NCBI GenBank assembly: GCA_003164295.1 | Contig: PLTA01000060.1 | Location: forward strand, 76,555 to 140,554 | Reading direction: 5' to 3' | DNA: 64,000 nucleotides | From: Candidatus Bathyarchaeota archaeon | GTDB taxonomy: Archaea > Thermoproteota > Bathyarchaeia > Bathyarchaeales > Bathycorpusculaceae | In this document: positions 8,968-20,200 of the stretch, piece after piece | Layout: the number at the start of each line of letters is the position of its first letter | Numbering within the stretch: position 1 is the stretch's first letter | Made by a program: the position numbers and the translations under genes | The notes under the pieces: generated by a model | Seen by the model: only the letters and a program-made list of their open reading frames with translations | Database searches by the model: none | What the model was told of the DNA's origin: nothing

Positions 8968-9663
8968 TTATTCAAGTATTATTCTTGCGTCCACGGTTTT
9001 GGCGCCAATTTGGTATGCAAGCACGGGGTTGAGATCTAGCTCTTTGATTTCCGGGTTATCCATTACCAACCGTGAAACGTTGCACAAAATACTTACGAGT
9101 GCTTCGATGTCGGCGGGCGGGGTATTGCGAAAACCCTTCAAAAGTGGGTAAGCCTTAAGTTGAGTAATCATGTCTTCGGCATCAGTGGAAGTTAAGGGTG
9201 CGATTTTAAAATTTACGTCTTTGAGAACTTCAACAAATATTCCGCCCAAACCAAACATTATTGTTTGACCAAACTGTGGATCCTTGATTGCTCCGACGAT
9301 GACTTCTGTTGAGTTGGGGGCCATTTCCTGCACTAAAATTCCAACGATTTTTGCGTCTGACTTATATTTTTTAACATTTTCCAAAATTTTCTCATAGGCG
9401 CTTTCGACTTCAGGGGGAGTTTTCAAGTTGACTATGACGCCTCCTGCTTCTGATTTGTGGATTATGTCGGGTGACACAATTTTTAGGACTACTGGATAGC
9501 CAATTTCGTTGGCGTATTTTGATGCTTCTTTATTGTTTGATGCCACTTTGAATTTTGTGACTGGGATATCGTATTCTGCGCAGATTATTTTGGCTTCGGG
9601 TTCGAGGAGGGATTTTCTTCCTTCTTTTTTTGCTCGGTTGATGATTTTTTTGGTTTGGTTCAA
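8968..9663 (-). CDS. ADP-forming acyl-CoA synthetase, beta subunit
   Basis: This 231-aa ATP-grasp protein matches the beta subunit of archaeal ADP-forming acetyl/acyl-CoA synthetases. Together with an alpha subunit, these enzymes make ATP and acid from acyl-CoA. The family pattern is clear: GRKSLLEPEAKIICAEYDIP at the N-terminus, PVVLKIVSPDIIHKSEAGGV, VQEMAPNSTEVIVG, MFGLGGIFVEVLKDVNFKIAPL, and the metal-binding ELDLNPVL near the C-terminus. The length is that of a stand-alone beta subunit. No alpha subunit lies beside it in this window. It suggests peptide or organic-acid fermentation, which is a family-level inference. Confidence 0.93.
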   Translation of the reverse strand: MNQTKKIINRAKKEGRKSLLEPEAKIICAEYDIPVTKFKVASNNKEASKYANEIGYPVVLKIVSPDIIHKSEAGGVIVNLKTPPEVESAYEKILENVKKYKSDAKIVGILVQEMAPNSTEVIVGAIKDPQFGQTIMFGLGGIFVEVLKDVNFKIAPLTSTDAEDMITQLKAYPLLKGFRNTPPADIEALVSILCNVSRLVMDNPEIKELDLNPVLAYQIGAKTVDARIILE

Positions 9664-9852
9664 TTTTTGTTCTTCCTTGAAGTGTTTGTGTATGTCATGT
9701 TTTGTTGGTTTAAAATTGTTTTGTTGGTGAACTGCTGGAGTGTATGCTTAGATTTTGGTGATTGTATTAGCGCTGTACATGTCAACATTAGCATATAGTA
9801 AGACATAATACTTAATAAGTAAAACTGGATGAAAACTGAATACTGACCGACA

Positions 9853-11598
9853 ATGACAAACCAAAGCATAAACCAAAAACTCAAACAATCCTTCACCAAG
9901 CTACGGCAAAAGTTTACAAAAAAAACCAAAAAAACCACAGAAAAAAACCCTCAAACAAAAAACAAGCACAAAATCTCTATAAAACTTCCCAAATTATCAC
10001 TTCCAAAATCAAAATTTCCAAAAATTAATTTAAACCGTAAAAAGAAAGTTCCTGAACCTGAACCTGAACTTCCTTCAGCAATCAAGTCTTTGCCAAAAGG
10101 AGTAAAAATAGCGGATAAATACCCGTTATATGAGCCTTTTTCACAAGTTATCATAGTTCAAGAACCTAAAACTGGAGAATTCAAATACATTCTTGACGAG
10201 CTACAACTTGATCCCATGGAACGCGGCATATACAATCGAATACTTGAAATGCTACTCGCTGAAATCCAATCACCTAAAGAAGACATATCCGACGCACGCA
10301 AGTTCTTTGCCCAAGAAGCAAAAAAAATAGTAGATAAATATCGCATAAGCCTAGGTTGGTTACCTGATGTTTCATGGTACAAGATTCTCTACCATGCTGA
10401 ACGTGACCTTGTAGGTTTTGGCAAAATCGATTCTTTGATGCGTGATCCAAACATAGAAGACATTTCCTGCGATGGAGTGAACAAATCAGTTTACATTTGG
10501 CACCGAACTTTTGAAAGCATAGAAACTAACGTTAAATTTGACAGCGACGACGATGTCGATAATTTAGTCGTCAAGCTGGTACACATGGCGGGAAAACATG
10601 TCAGTTCAGCCTTCCCCATAGTTGATGCTTCACTTCCTGGAAAACACAGACTTGCAGTAGCATATAGACGAGAAATTACGCCTTTTGGCACGGCCTTCAC
10701 TATTAGAAAATTCCGTGATGACCCATATTCAATCATTGATCTAATTAACATTGGAACTTTCACGGAAGAAATGGCAGCCTATCTTTGGATTTGCCTTGAA
10801 AACCGTGCTTCAGTAATGGTTCTTGGTGGCACAGCGGCAGGCAAAACTACCGCTCTAAATGCTTTGGGCTGCTTAATTAAACCGGGCAGCAAAATCATGA
10901 CTATTGAAGAAACGGCAGAATTGAATTTGTCACATGAAAACTGGGTCTCACTCATTGCAAGACAAAGCTATGGTTTAGGTGGCAGCAATGTAGGTGAAGT
11001 TGCATTATTCGATTTGGTGAAAACTTGCATGAGACATCGCCCCGACTTAATGATTGTGGGGGAGGTGAGAGGTCAAGAAGCTTATGTTCTATTTCAGGCT
11101 TTAGCGACGGGTCACGGTGGCATGTGCACCATGCACGCAGAAAATGTTCAGTCAGCCGTTAGACGTCTTACCCAAAAACCAATGGATATTTCTCCAGCTT
11201 ACATTCCATTGATGAACATCGTAATGTCCGTTCAACGTGTTCACTTAGTTAAGAACGGAGAAAAGAAAGCCTATCGCCGAGTCCTCTCAGTAAACGAAAT
11301 AATTGACGCAGAAAAATTCGTGAATCCTTTCAAATGGGATCCGGTAAAAGATGTACAAACTATAGATTTGGACAGCAGCTTCTTAATGACAAATTTTGCA
11401 GAGCGTTTAGGGATCACACGTGAAGAACTAATAAAAGAGTTGAATCGGCGCAGAGATGTCTTACGTTGGATGCGACAACAAAAAATCAGAAGCTACAAAG
11501 AAGTAGCATCTATAATCGCTGAATATTACGCAAGACCCAAAGAATTCTACAAAAAAATTGTTCCAGAAGAGGAGGTAAAAGCAATTGCCACTTCTTGA
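9853..11598 (+). CDS. Archaeal type IV pilus assembly ATPase
   Basis: This 581-aa secretion ATPase of the GspE/TadA superfamily powers pilus assembly at the inner face of the membrane. About 75 N-terminal residues are Lys-rich and low-complexity. The archaeal N-domain follows, then the C-domain with Walker A GGTAAGKT near residues 323-330. Further motifs are an Asp box (MTIEETAELN), Walker B LMIVGEVRGQE and a His box (GHGGMCTMHAE). All catalytic motifs are intact. It overlaps the downstream membrane-platform gene by 14 bases and opens the pilus operon. A TATA-like A+T stretch lies near 9805-9816. Confidence 0.94.
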   Translation: MTNQSINQKLKQSFTKLRQKFTKKTKKTTEKNPQTKNKHKISIKLPKLSLPKSKFPKINLNRKKKVPEPEPELPSAIKSLPKGVKIADKYPLYEPFSQVIIVQEPKTGEFKYILDELQLDPMERGIYNRILEMLLAEIQSPKEDISDARKFFAQEAKKIVDKYRISLGWLPDVSWYKILYHAERDLVGFGKIDSLMRDPNIEDISCDGVNKSVYIWHRTFESIETNVKFDSDDDVDNLVVKLVHMAGKHVSSAFPIVDASLPGKHRLAVAYRREITPFGTAFTIRKFRDDPYSIIDLINIGTFTEEMAAYLWICLENRASVMVLGGTAAGKTTALNALGCLIKPGSKIMTIEETAELNLSHENWVSLIARQSYGLGGSNVGEVALFDLVKTCMRHRPDLMIVGEVRGQEAYVLFQALATGHGGMCTMHAENVQSAVRRLTQKPMDISPAYIPLMNIVMSVQRVHLVKNGEKKAYRRVLSVNEIIDAEKFVNPFKWDPVKDVQTIDLDSSFLMTNFAERLGITREELIKELNRRRDVLRWMRQQKIRSYKEVASIIAEYYARPKEFYKKIVPEEEVKAIATS

Positions 11599-13327
11599 AA
11601 AGTTTGAAGCCCTGTCCTTTCGCCTCTTCGGTAACACCGCCCCATTCTTTCTTAAAAAAGTCTTTCCAACAACTAAAGCAAACTTGCAAAAGGGACGCGT
11701 AAAGATTTATCCTGCCACTTACGTCTCCATGATGTTTTTCACAGCTTTATTGACAATTCCCGTATCAGTTTTGGGACTAACATTGGCCCTGCTTCTCCAT
11801 TTTCTGCCACTTCTTGCATTAGTTCCAGTTCCGCTTTTCGTAATTGTTGGTTTTTATGTTGTCCCTGTGAACAAGGCAGGTGATAGAGCAACAGGATTGG
11901 AGCGTGAAATGCCTTTTGCTGCAGCATACATCAGCGTTATGGCTTCGGGGGGAATTGCACCATATACCAGCTTTAAACGTCTTTCAGATGTGGATTTGAT
12001 GCCCGCCATGCGGAAAGAAGCCAGAGATATAATAAAAGAAGTTGAAGTCTTTGGGGTTGACCCGCTTTCAGCTCTTGAAGTTGCAGCAAAAAAGACTCCG
12101 CTAGATATATTCAAAGATTTCTTAGGTGGTTACGCTTCAACCGTAATTATTGGAGGCGATATTGGACACTATCTTGAGCGCAAAGCCGAAGACATTTTCA
12201 AAGTTCGTGCTCTACGCGTTAAAGCTGCAGCTGAACGTCTTGGAATGCTGCTTGAAACCTTCATTATTGTTATGGTTATGATGTCTCTTTGTTTCTACAT
12301 ACTTTTCGCTGTTCAGCAAATCCAGACTGGGAGCACAGGGGCCGTTTCTGCTTCTACCGCTACCTTGTCTTCTTATTCAGGGATTCTGATGTACACTTAT
12401 TTGTTTACGCCTTTGCTTTCAGTTGTATTTATCTATCTTGCTCACAGCATGCAACCCAAAACGCCAATTACCGAAATGCGTCCATACAAAGTGTTCGGAA
12501 TCTGTAGCGTATTAGGCATTTTTGTATTCTTGCTACTAACAAACTTCATGGGTATGACTCAACTTCCAATTTTCACTTCGTTGCAAGCTTTAGGTGTTGA
12601 TTTGCCCATAGCCATAGCGGTTGCCCTCTTCATTACCACAGCACCAGCAGCTTTAGTGCACATTAGACTGGCTAAACATAAACAAAGCATGGAAGATGGG
12701 GTCACAAATTTCCTTAGAGACCTCACCGAAGTGCGAAAAACAGGTTTATCCCCTGAAAAATGCATCGAAAGTCTATCAACACGCGATTACGGCACATTCA
12801 GCAAGGAGCTTCGTAAAATTAGTTCAGAGATTTCTTGGGGTATACCAATTAAAAAAGTTATGATGGATTTTCTACACCGCACACGAAGTTGGATGGTGCA
12901 GATAGTCATGTTTCTGTTAGTTGAGACCATAGACGTTGGAGGCGGCACGATTGAAATGGTTGAATCTTTGGCCCGCTTTAACAATTTAACTCAAGAAGTC
13001 GAAAAAGAAAAGAAAATGTCCGTTCGACCATATGTAATGATGCCCTACTTAGCATCAATCCTTCTAGTGGCTACGACAATTATGATGATGAGTTTCACGA
13101 CTGGCTTTGGGGCAACATCTTCAGGGGTTTCAACGTCAGCAAACGGAGGAAAAGGTTTGATGCAAACAATATTCATGACCGCAGTTATTTTCAACAGTTA
13201 CCTCATTGGAATTGTCGCAGGAAAAATAAGTGAGGAATCGGTCGCAGCAGGATTCAAACATGCAGCAATTCTTGTGGTTATTTCAGTAATAGCTGCAAAA
13301 GTAATTCCGCTATTCATAAAAATATGA
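11585..13327 (+). CDS. TadC/GspF-type pilus membrane platform protein
   Basis: This 580-aa polytopic membrane protein contains two type II secretion F-like halves. The first contains MPFAAAYISVMASGGIAPYTSFKRLS and the second NFLRDLTEVRKTGLSPEKCIESLS; each is followed by transmembrane helices. This double architecture is usual for archaeal pilus (and archaellum FlaJ) platforms. It anchors the ATPase and guides pilin extraction from the membrane. It starts at a TTG that overlaps the ATPase gene, after an AGGAGG-like site inside that gene's 3' end. Helices cluster at residues 45-90, 215-290, 300-350 and 485-578. Confidence 0.92.
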   Translation: MPLLEKFEALSFRLFGNTAPFFLKKVFPTTKANLQKGRVKIYPATYVSMMFFTALLTIPVSVLGLTLALLLHFLPLLALVPVPLFVIVGFYVVPVNKAGDRATGLEREMPFAAAYISVMASGGIAPYTSFKRLSDVDLMPAMRKEARDIIKEVEVFGVDPLSALEVAAKKTPLDIFKDFLGGYASTVIIGGDIGHYLERKAEDIFKVRALRVKAAAERLGMLLETFIIVMVMMSLCFYILFAVQQIQTGSTGAVSASTATLSSYSGILMYTYLFTPLLSVVFIYLAHSMQPKTPITEMRPYKVFGICSVLGIFVFLLLTNFMGMTQLPIFTSLQALGVDLPIAIAVALFITTAPAALVHIRLAKHKQSMEDGVTNFLRDLTEVRKTGLSPEKCIESLSTRDYGTFSKELRKISSEISWGIPIKKVMMDFLHRTRSWMVQIVMFLLVETIDVGGGTIEMVESLARFNNLTQEVEKEKKMSVRPYVMMPYLASILLVATTIMMMSFTTGFGATSSGVSTSANGGKGLMQTIFMTAVIFNSYLIGIVAGKISEESVAAGFKHAAILVVISVIAAKVIPLFIKI

Positions 13328-13343
13328 TAGGAGTTAATGAAAA

Positions 13344-14204
13344 ATGAAAAGTTGCCGCTTAAGTTTACGCAAAGACAAAAAAGCAGTTAGCCCAGCTATT
13401 TCAACGATAATACTAACAGCAGTGGGCATAGTTTTGATTTTTGCAGCCATGACTTTTGCGAATAGTTCCTTGAATACTCAGATGGCCAATAATGAATTCA
13501 CTTCAAGCAAACAATTTATGCTTACAACCGGACAGCAAATAGATGATATTGCCTGGACAACTGGCCGCACACAAACGGTTACCTACTCAAGCAAGTTCGG
13601 AGGAGTAAATTTTCAAGAGTTAGCGCTCAATTATACTTTCAGCGTTCATACTAGTTCAGGATGGGAAACCTTAACTCCAACTGGAGAAACAGGAATTATC
13701 CTCTACAATATGCCCGTAAGCTCTTACTCACCAGGAAACGGGTACTTTGAACCCATCTTCTTTAACGGCTCTTTTCTGCAAAGTGGTTCTTCAGCTCCCG
13801 TAAGTCAAGTTTTCGGTGAAGAAAAACTGCCCATGAATGATGGAGATTATACGCGTGTAGTATTAGTTCCCACTCTAAGAATGCTGAGCTCAACAATTAC
13901 AGGTGACCAGCAGAATGCAACGAGTTACTTTAAGTTTTATTTACCACTTCTTGAAAACGGCACCAACCAGTATATTTCGCCATCATTAACGGTCACGGGA
14001 GACGGCATAACAAAAATAACTGCAAGCGGCGTTGATCAAGTCAAAATCGACCTGAGTTTTCCAAATTCTGGATTTACCTCTTCGTTCTTCAATTTTAACA
14101 GTACCAGTATAACACTCAACAACACAACAAACCCTCAAATAACGGCTAATTCAGTGGTCGAATTTTACCTAGGCCAAGTAATCGTCACAATAGGGCAGGC
14201 ATAG
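13344..14204 (+). CDS. Archaeal type IV pilin
   Basis: This 286-aa secreted pilin has a basic leader MKSCRLSLRKDKKA, a predicted prepilin peptidase cut after Ala14, and the sequence VSPAISTIILTAVGIVLIF. That sequence is the archaeal pilin hydrophobic helix (compare the KKGVSP consensus). The remainder is Ser/Thr/Asn-rich with many N-glycosylation sequons and no cysteine pair. As the first pilin-like gene after the ATPase and platform it is the best candidate for the main or an initiating subunit. ATG 13344 lies 17 bases after the platform stop, with GGAG upstream. Confidence 0.85.
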   Translation: MKSCRLSLRKDKKAVSPAISTIILTAVGIVLIFAAMTFANSSLNTQMANNEFTSSKQFMLTTGQQIDDIAWTTGRTQTVTYSSKFGGVNFQELALNYTFSVHTSSGWETLTPTGETGIILYNMPVSSYSPGNGYFEPIFFNGSFLQSGSSAPVSQVFGEEKLPMNDGDYTRVVLVPTLRMLSSTITGDQQNATSYFKFYLPLLENGTNQYISPSLTVTGDGITKITASGVDQVKIDLSFPNSGFTSSFFNFNSTSITLNNTTNPQITANSVVEFYLGQVIVTIGQA

Positions 14205-14220
14205 ATATGGAGGGCACAAA

Positions 14221-14694
14221 TTGACACATATAACTATCGAATACATGATTATGATTCCAATTCTAATTATGCAGATATTCATTTTCCCTTTCGCTGCCAC
14301 AATTATCATGAACACATGGACTGATTCGCGAAGAACCCTGGAGCTCCAAGAAATAGCAGGACATTTAGGCAGCTCGATGCAACAATTATATTACACTATC
14401 AACCATGCATCAATTTCAAGTGGATCATTAACTGCGCAGCCTGATACGCCTTCTTTTATCGATGGCTACTCTTACAATGTTACTTTGTTTGACGCTACAA
14501 CCTCAGCCAGCGTCAAAATTATGAATATTACAGTTAATCTTGTAGGGGCACATAATGAAGCTTCAAGCTTAATTACCTTAGGCGAAAATGTGGCTTGGCC
14601 CGGAAACTTAACCTTTACTAGCTATAAGATTTCCGTCATAAACGCCACTAAGACCGCGGGCAATATCTGGTTGTCTTTTAATGGAGGTAATTAA
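14221..14694 (+). CDS. Pilin-like minor subunit
   Basis: This 157-aa protein has an N-terminal hydrophobic helix (IEYMIMIPILIMQIFIFPFAATII) directly after only six residues, then an extracytoplasmic domain with several NxS/T sequons. The leader lacks the basic, Gly/Ala-ended shape of a standard prepilin, so processing is uncertain. A TTG start at 14221 follows GGAGGG at 14209-14214. It sits in the pilus operon between two other membrane-anchored proteins and is most likely a minor pilin or assembly factor. No specific family was recognised. Confidence 0.72.
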   Translation: MTHITIEYMIMIPILIMQIFIFPFAATIIMNTWTDSRRTLELQEIAGHLGSSMQQLYYTINHASISSGSLTAQPDTPSFIDGYSYNVTLFDATTSASVKIMNITVNLVGAHNEASSLITLGENVAWPGNLTFTSYKISVINATKTAGNIWLSFNGGN

Positions 14695-14711
14695 GCACGT
14701 CAAGCACAACT

Positions 14712-15947
14712 ATGGACCACATGATTTCTCTAGTAGTGTTTATAGCCGCTATCCTAATTTTTATTGGACTTTTTAGTCAAACTATTCAAACAGGACTTGT
14801 TTACGAAAACAATAGAGCATTGTCAACAAAAACTAGCGACCTTTTGGATACTATACTATTGAATCCGGGGATACCTTCCAATTGGGGACAAAGTGATTGC
14901 CAAATTTCAGATATTAGCGGTTTCGGATTGCAGGATCCAGAGTTCACGCAATATGAATTGAGCTCATTTTCACTTATGCGTTTAGCTTCTTCTACAGGAA
15001 ATGTTGTGGAATATGACAAAACCAACCCGAACATATACTACAACAATGACAGTTTAGGGTTTGGCGTTTCTTTGCTGACGCCTAATGCTCAAGCACTCAA
15101 TTATTCTTCAACAGCGGCACTTCTCGGAATTCAAAATACATATGGTTTCCAATTAGCACTTTCACCAGACATTACTGTCTCAATATCTGAAAGTCAAGCC
15201 AGCTCACCTTTGAGTCTGTCAATAAGCGCAAGTGGAACAGGTTCTCCATTGGCTGGGGCTTCTATAAACTACTGTTTAATTTTGGTTAATTTAGCTCAAT
15301 CGCAGAGTCAATATCCCTCCTACACCTTGCAAAATGGCGTCGTCACAGCTGACCAACTGGGCAATGCTAATGTAACGTTTTCTGCGGTGACAAATCCAAA
15401 TCAAGTTTACGCGTTTATCGCGTATGCTCACATGGATGGTCTTTTAGGAGTGGGCTATCATACACGGGTCTCGACAACAGATCAATATATAGTTCCTATT
15501 GTTCAAGACATGGCATCGCAAGAAATTGCATTAGCTCACAATTACGACATTAACAATACGGGCCAGCAAGGATTTACCCTAAGGTACAATACCACTTTTA
15601 TTATTTTAAAACAAGATTTTACAGTAAGCGAGTTATCACTTGAATCCTCCAGCAATCAATCAGGCATTGTTACTGCGGGCAGTGGAAATCCATATCCAAC
15701 TGTTTCTATGCCCACTAGTACAACTGGCATTTTGATAGTTACTTATCAGTCAAGCGGCACTCAAGGGGGCATAGTAATGATGCCATGGGGGATCAGTTCG
15801 CTAGCCTTTCCATTAACATTTGGAGGCAATCCTCAAGGACAAGAATGGGTCGCAACCGACATACGCCAAGTAACAATCGGCGGCGTCGCTTACCAAGCTA
15901 AACTCGCATTATGGAATATGAACGGATATCAGGTGCCAAACCAATGA
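14712..15947 (+). CDS. Pilus-operon surface protein, N-terminal anchor
   Basis: This 411-aa protein begins with a hydrophobic helix (ISLVVFIAAILIFIGLFSQTIQ). A long Ser/Asn/Thr-rich extracellular part follows, which includes a beta-sandwich-like stretch (SPLSLSISASGTGSPLAGASINY) resembling bacterial/archaeal Ig-type domains. There is no second membrane segment. Its stop TGA overlaps the next ATG (ATGA at 15944-15947), so expression is coupled. The domain may present the pilus tip or stabilise the cell-surface base, but that is inference from operon position. Confidence 0.72.
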   Translation: MDHMISLVVFIAAILIFIGLFSQTIQTGLVYENNRALSTKTSDLLDTILLNPGIPSNWGQSDCQISDISGFGLQDPEFTQYELSSFSLMRLASSTGNVVEYDKTNPNIYYNNDSLGFGVSLLTPNAQALNYSSTAALLGIQNTYGFQLALSPDITVSISESQASSPLSLSISASGTGSPLAGASINYCLILVNLAQSQSQYPSYTLQNGVVTADQLGNANVTFSAVTNPNQVYAFIAYAHMDGLLGVGYHTRVSTTDQYIVPIVQDMASQEIALAHNYDINNTGQQGFTLRYNTTFIILKQDFTVSELSLESSSNQSGIVTAGSGNPYPTVSMPTSTTGILIVTYQSSGTQGGIVMMPWGISSLAFPLTFGGNPQGQEWVATDIRQVTIGGVAYQAKLALWNMNGYQVPNQ

Positions 15948-17287
15948 TTCGGACAGTAGAAGTATTATTAGTCATCATAATTATTTCAGGCGCTTTCATC
16001 GGCTCCGCCTACTTCGAAGTTTTGCCCTCACCCAGAGAGGTTTCACCATTAAATCTTAACCGCCTATCTTTAACAACTTTGCAGACTCTGGATTCTAATC
16101 ATGATTTAAGCCGAGCAGCATTTGAAACAGATAACTCTACAGTTTGGGGCCAGTTACAAGTGGCACTTTCCGCTTCACTACCGCCAAATATAGTATATAA
16201 TCTAACTGTCTATAACGTGAACAATGCTGGAGGACAACTTTATACTCCTATAAACAGTATTTCAAATGCAGAAAGCCTAGGGATAACATCAGATGCTTCA
16301 ACATTCACCGTGGCTTCCTCAAATGTGACTTTTAATATTACACCGCAGAAAATCGGTGAGGGCGGTAACGGTGGAACCCTCTACATTTTGAACTGCAGCG
16401 ACTCTAACGGTTGGTGGATTACCGGATACACGGCGCAAAGTTTAGCTCAAGACCTCTACAACTTGTTATCACCATATTTTGTTAATACCGTAATGGTTCA
16501 GAATACTTCTCAGCTTGCACAGATATTAAACGGCACATCACTTCAAGGTGAAGAAGTGCAGAATGCCGTAATTGTAAATACGTGTGGGGAAGCAGTTCCT
16601 ATTCCGTCTGGTTATTACGCGAGCACAGGAGTCGGATACGATTCTGCTAATAGTGCATATGCACGCTATGCCTACACGTTAGGTCAAAGAGTTTTGCAGT
16701 ACAATTGGACATGGGCTAGCATAGTTGGGTGGCCATTTTACTACGTGTCCAATGTTGCTTTGTTTTCTAACAGCCAGAACACCTGGGGAATTTATGGCAT
16801 GAATATGATAGGAAAAAATAGTGGTGACGGTGCGGCAGGCTTAAACTCTTTCCTTCAAGGATTAGACAATCAGACTTATTCATATGGTGACAGCACCACT
16901 GGCAGTCCTGGCGTTGTAAACCTATCTAATCCTGCATTGAACAGCTGCAACTACTATGGTATTTATCCATCACAATATCAGACTTCGACTAGAGCATTAG
17001 CAACTTCTATTCTAAGCAGTTACCACTTAAACGTGACAACTTACGTTTTTAATACTGTGAACTCTTGGAACCCAGGCGCTATTTATAGACATATTGTTAC
17101 CGTTAACCAGACGGCTCAATATCAAGGCGGATTTTTTGCATTGGGTTTAACACGAACTCCAGACATTAGGCTAACGGCGTTGGGTTTATTGACTGATTAC
17201 CACCCCAGTCTCTATCCTTCAGAATATACTGCCTCTGGAACTTCACGGATAGTAGTTTTACAACTTGGGCTGGCAGGAGGCAACTAA
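15944..17287 (+). CDS. Pilus-operon surface protein, N-terminal anchor
   Basis: This protein starts at ATG 15944, which overlaps the previous stop (the open frame runs back to 15911). It is 447 aa with a leading membrane helix TVEVLLVIIIISGAFIGSAYF and a large exported domain. Numerous sequons and aromatic residues (NWTWASIVGWPFYYVSNV) suggest a folded beta-rich ectodomain. The region NGGTLYILNCSDSNGWWITGYTA resembles a compact alpha/beta segment, but no family was recognised. Tight spacing on both sides places it in the pilus transcription unit. Confidence 0.72.
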   Translation: MIRTVEVLLVIIIISGAFIGSAYFEVLPSPREVSPLNLNRLSLTTLQTLDSNHDLSRAAFETDNSTVWGQLQVALSASLPPNIVYNLTVYNVNNAGGQLYTPINSISNAESLGITSDASTFTVASSNVTFNITPQKIGEGGNGGTLYILNCSDSNGWWITGYTAQSLAQDLYNLLSPYFVNTVMVQNTSQLAQILNGTSLQGEEVQNAVIVNTCGEAVPIPSGYYASTGVGYDSANSAYARYAYTLGQRVLQYNWTWASIVGWPFYYVSNVALFSNSQNTWGIYGMNMIGKNSGDGAAGLNSFLQGLDNQTYSYGDSTTGSPGVVNLSNPALNSCNYYGIYPSQYQTSTRALATSILSSYHLNVTTYVFNTVNSWNPGAIYRHIVTVNQTAQYQGGFFALGLTRTPDIRLTALGLLTDYHPSLYPSEYTASGTSRIVVLQLGLAGGN

Positions 17288-17288
17288 G

Positions 17289-20200
17289 GTGAATAATAAA
17301 GGTCAATTTTCTATTATTGCGGCTTTGCTGGTAACGGTAATTCTAATAGCTTCTGTTATGACAACCTACTCTGCAATAAGGTATGACCCTGTTCAAGCTC
17401 AACCTCAAATCTTAAGTGCTATAGATGAAACCAACTTGGCTCTAAAACAGATTTTGGGCTTTACTGTGGGCTATTATGGCTCTGTTATACAAGTTACAGG
17501 TAACTCTTCATATGCTCAATCGCTAGCAACTAGCTACCTTAACAGTGGTTTAGTAAATTTAGCTGATATACAACCTGAATGGGGTATCTCTTTTAATGTT
17601 ACTTACTTGTCATTGGGTACTAACTGGTTTTCAAATGCCAGTTACAGTCAAGGGGCCCTAAATATCACGTACGATTTGACGGGACTTGGTATAAGTGGGA
17701 TCGCTTATTCTGCATCTTGCCGACTAGACGCACAGATTAGCCCGTCTTCGTCAAACAATCAAATTTGCTTAACAGTGATCCAAGATGAAAATGAGCCTGT
17801 AGTCGGTTTAGGGATGTCGAATTTCAAATTTTATTTATATCAGTATTCAAACTCAACTTGGGGAATGGTTAATCCCCCTGACGAGCCGCTCTCCTGCAGC
17901 AATGGTACATACATTATTGATGTACCATCAGGAATAAACCCGCAATCTGTTGCAATCCAAGTTCAAGATACTAGAGGCATAACAGTTGCAGCTTCCTCAT
18001 TCGATCATTATACCGCAAGCCTAACTTTTAACAGCTCCACTGTCAACGGGGGAGATTACGTGAATCAATACAATTCAAGCGTAGATTCTATTCCAGATAT
18101 AGGTACTCATGGCAACTTTACAGCTCAACAGCAAGGTCCAGATGCCAGTTATGACACTATTACAGATGCTGCTTCTGGAATGGTGCCTCAACCAAGTTAT
18201 CCTACATACTGGAACCCAATGGGTGCGACAACATGCGTTTCGGGTGATACTTCAAAACTTGCTTTAGAAGACGGAATCTTCATGACATTAGGCAGTTACG
18301 GAAGCACACCCTCAGGTATGACTTTGTATGCTCACCAAGAAGTCTCCCCATTAGGTTCAAGTTATTATTATCTCAAGCTTGCAAGTGCTGAACAAAGCGG
18401 AACCACATTACAAGCAAGCGCTGGTAGCAAAGGGCGACAACTGATAGGTAAGTTTGATTATCCTTTAACTGGTATTACATCGATTCCTGCAAGTTCAGGA
18501 AATATCTTGTACCGAGTTAAAAGAGATGCAAACGTAGTTGGGTACTGCGACGCCGATATTGTTATTCGACAATCAAGTGGCAGTTTAAGAACAACATTAG
18601 CGTCCACCACAGCTGCCTCAGGTAACATTGGTGCTTCTTGGTCTACACTTTCAGGATCATACTCAACCAGTGCTTACACTGTTGTTAGCCAAACAGACTA
18701 TCTAGAAATAGACTGCTATGCAGAAGTTACAACAAACCATAACAATCAAAATATGTACTTGAACGTTGATAACAGCAGTTTAGCTCAAAATCTTCAAACT
18801 AGCATAACCAACATTGGTCTTCCAAGCCTTTACACTGTTCAAGGCGTATTAACAGGTTCATCAAGTGTTTCTACCTTAAATGATATCGTATGGGCGATTG
18901 CTAGTTCGACCTCTGTAAATGGTGTAACTTCCACTTGCCAGCTTTTCAACTGGGGAACAGGATTGTATGCGAATAGCGGAAATGGATCAATGAGTGCTAC
19001 AATAGGAACTAGCGAATCACTAAATACATTGACTTTATCAACCAACCCATCAAGTTACATAAACAGCAGCGGATATTGGAAGCTAATGGTAACCGCAACT
19101 TTGTCAACTAATATGCCATTTAACTTTAACCTTGATTTAGTAAAATTCAGCCCCGATATTCCTAATTACACACTTGATCTCGAAGAACAATGGACAAACG
19201 TGAACACCACTTACCTTAATCTTCACCCTGTTCTCTGCATCGACACTGGCGCATCTGCACCAGCAGGATTAGCGGTTGATGCTTGGTACGGAGGCGCATG
19301 GCAACCCGTTTTGAATTCTTTAGGTAGCGGCTGGAACAACATTTCCATTAGCGCATATTTAACTTCGCCTAATTTTACGCTCAGATTCCGAGCTGGCAAC
19401 ACAGTCGTTCAAAATGGATGGAAAATATATTCAGCACTTCTTAGACCAGAGTCTGATCAAGAATTATTTTTGGCATTGCAAAATCCATCGGCAACCGTAG
19501 CGGTAGAGTTGTTGCAAAATGGAACGATGCGGTGGCTAGGACAAAACCTTCAGTTAACCTCTCAAACGATTCCTGTTCCGCCTGTTCCTGTGAAAGCCAT
19601 TCATATAAACGAAACAATTGATGGAGTCAACCAGCAAGTTCCGTTCCAAATCGAAGATTGGGCTTCATCATATACGGTTGCGTTAGGGTTAACAAGCAAT
19701 AACACAGTTTTTGGTAATAGACAAATGGTTGTTTTTCTTGTAAATACCCATACGTCAGATTTCACTTTATGGTGGAACGGCAGTGACAGCGCACAGCAAA
19801 CACCCCTAGCATATACTAGCACCTACTTCGCCAATGACAATCCAAACAGCAACAGCATGATTAGTAATGGGAATTTAAATCTACAATTCAGTGGAAGTTT
19901 CACTGTAACCTCTACAGTTGTTGGCACCAATACCTCTAGCACATCTAATTTCATGCGAATAAATAATCAATTAAGCTCGTACGGAAGCGGAATTGCGTAC
20001 GTTGTTTACAAAGGTGTTGTTCGAGATATTGTTCAACAAGAAGCTGAATGGTCAAACGGAGTCAGTAATTGCCCAAACCTTTACGCCAACATGGTACTTA
20101 CGCTACCAGCTAACGCGACATACTTCACTTATCAACTAAGTTTGATGTTCATGAATTCAACGCAAACACGTACAATAACAGACCTTTGCCCTATTTCATT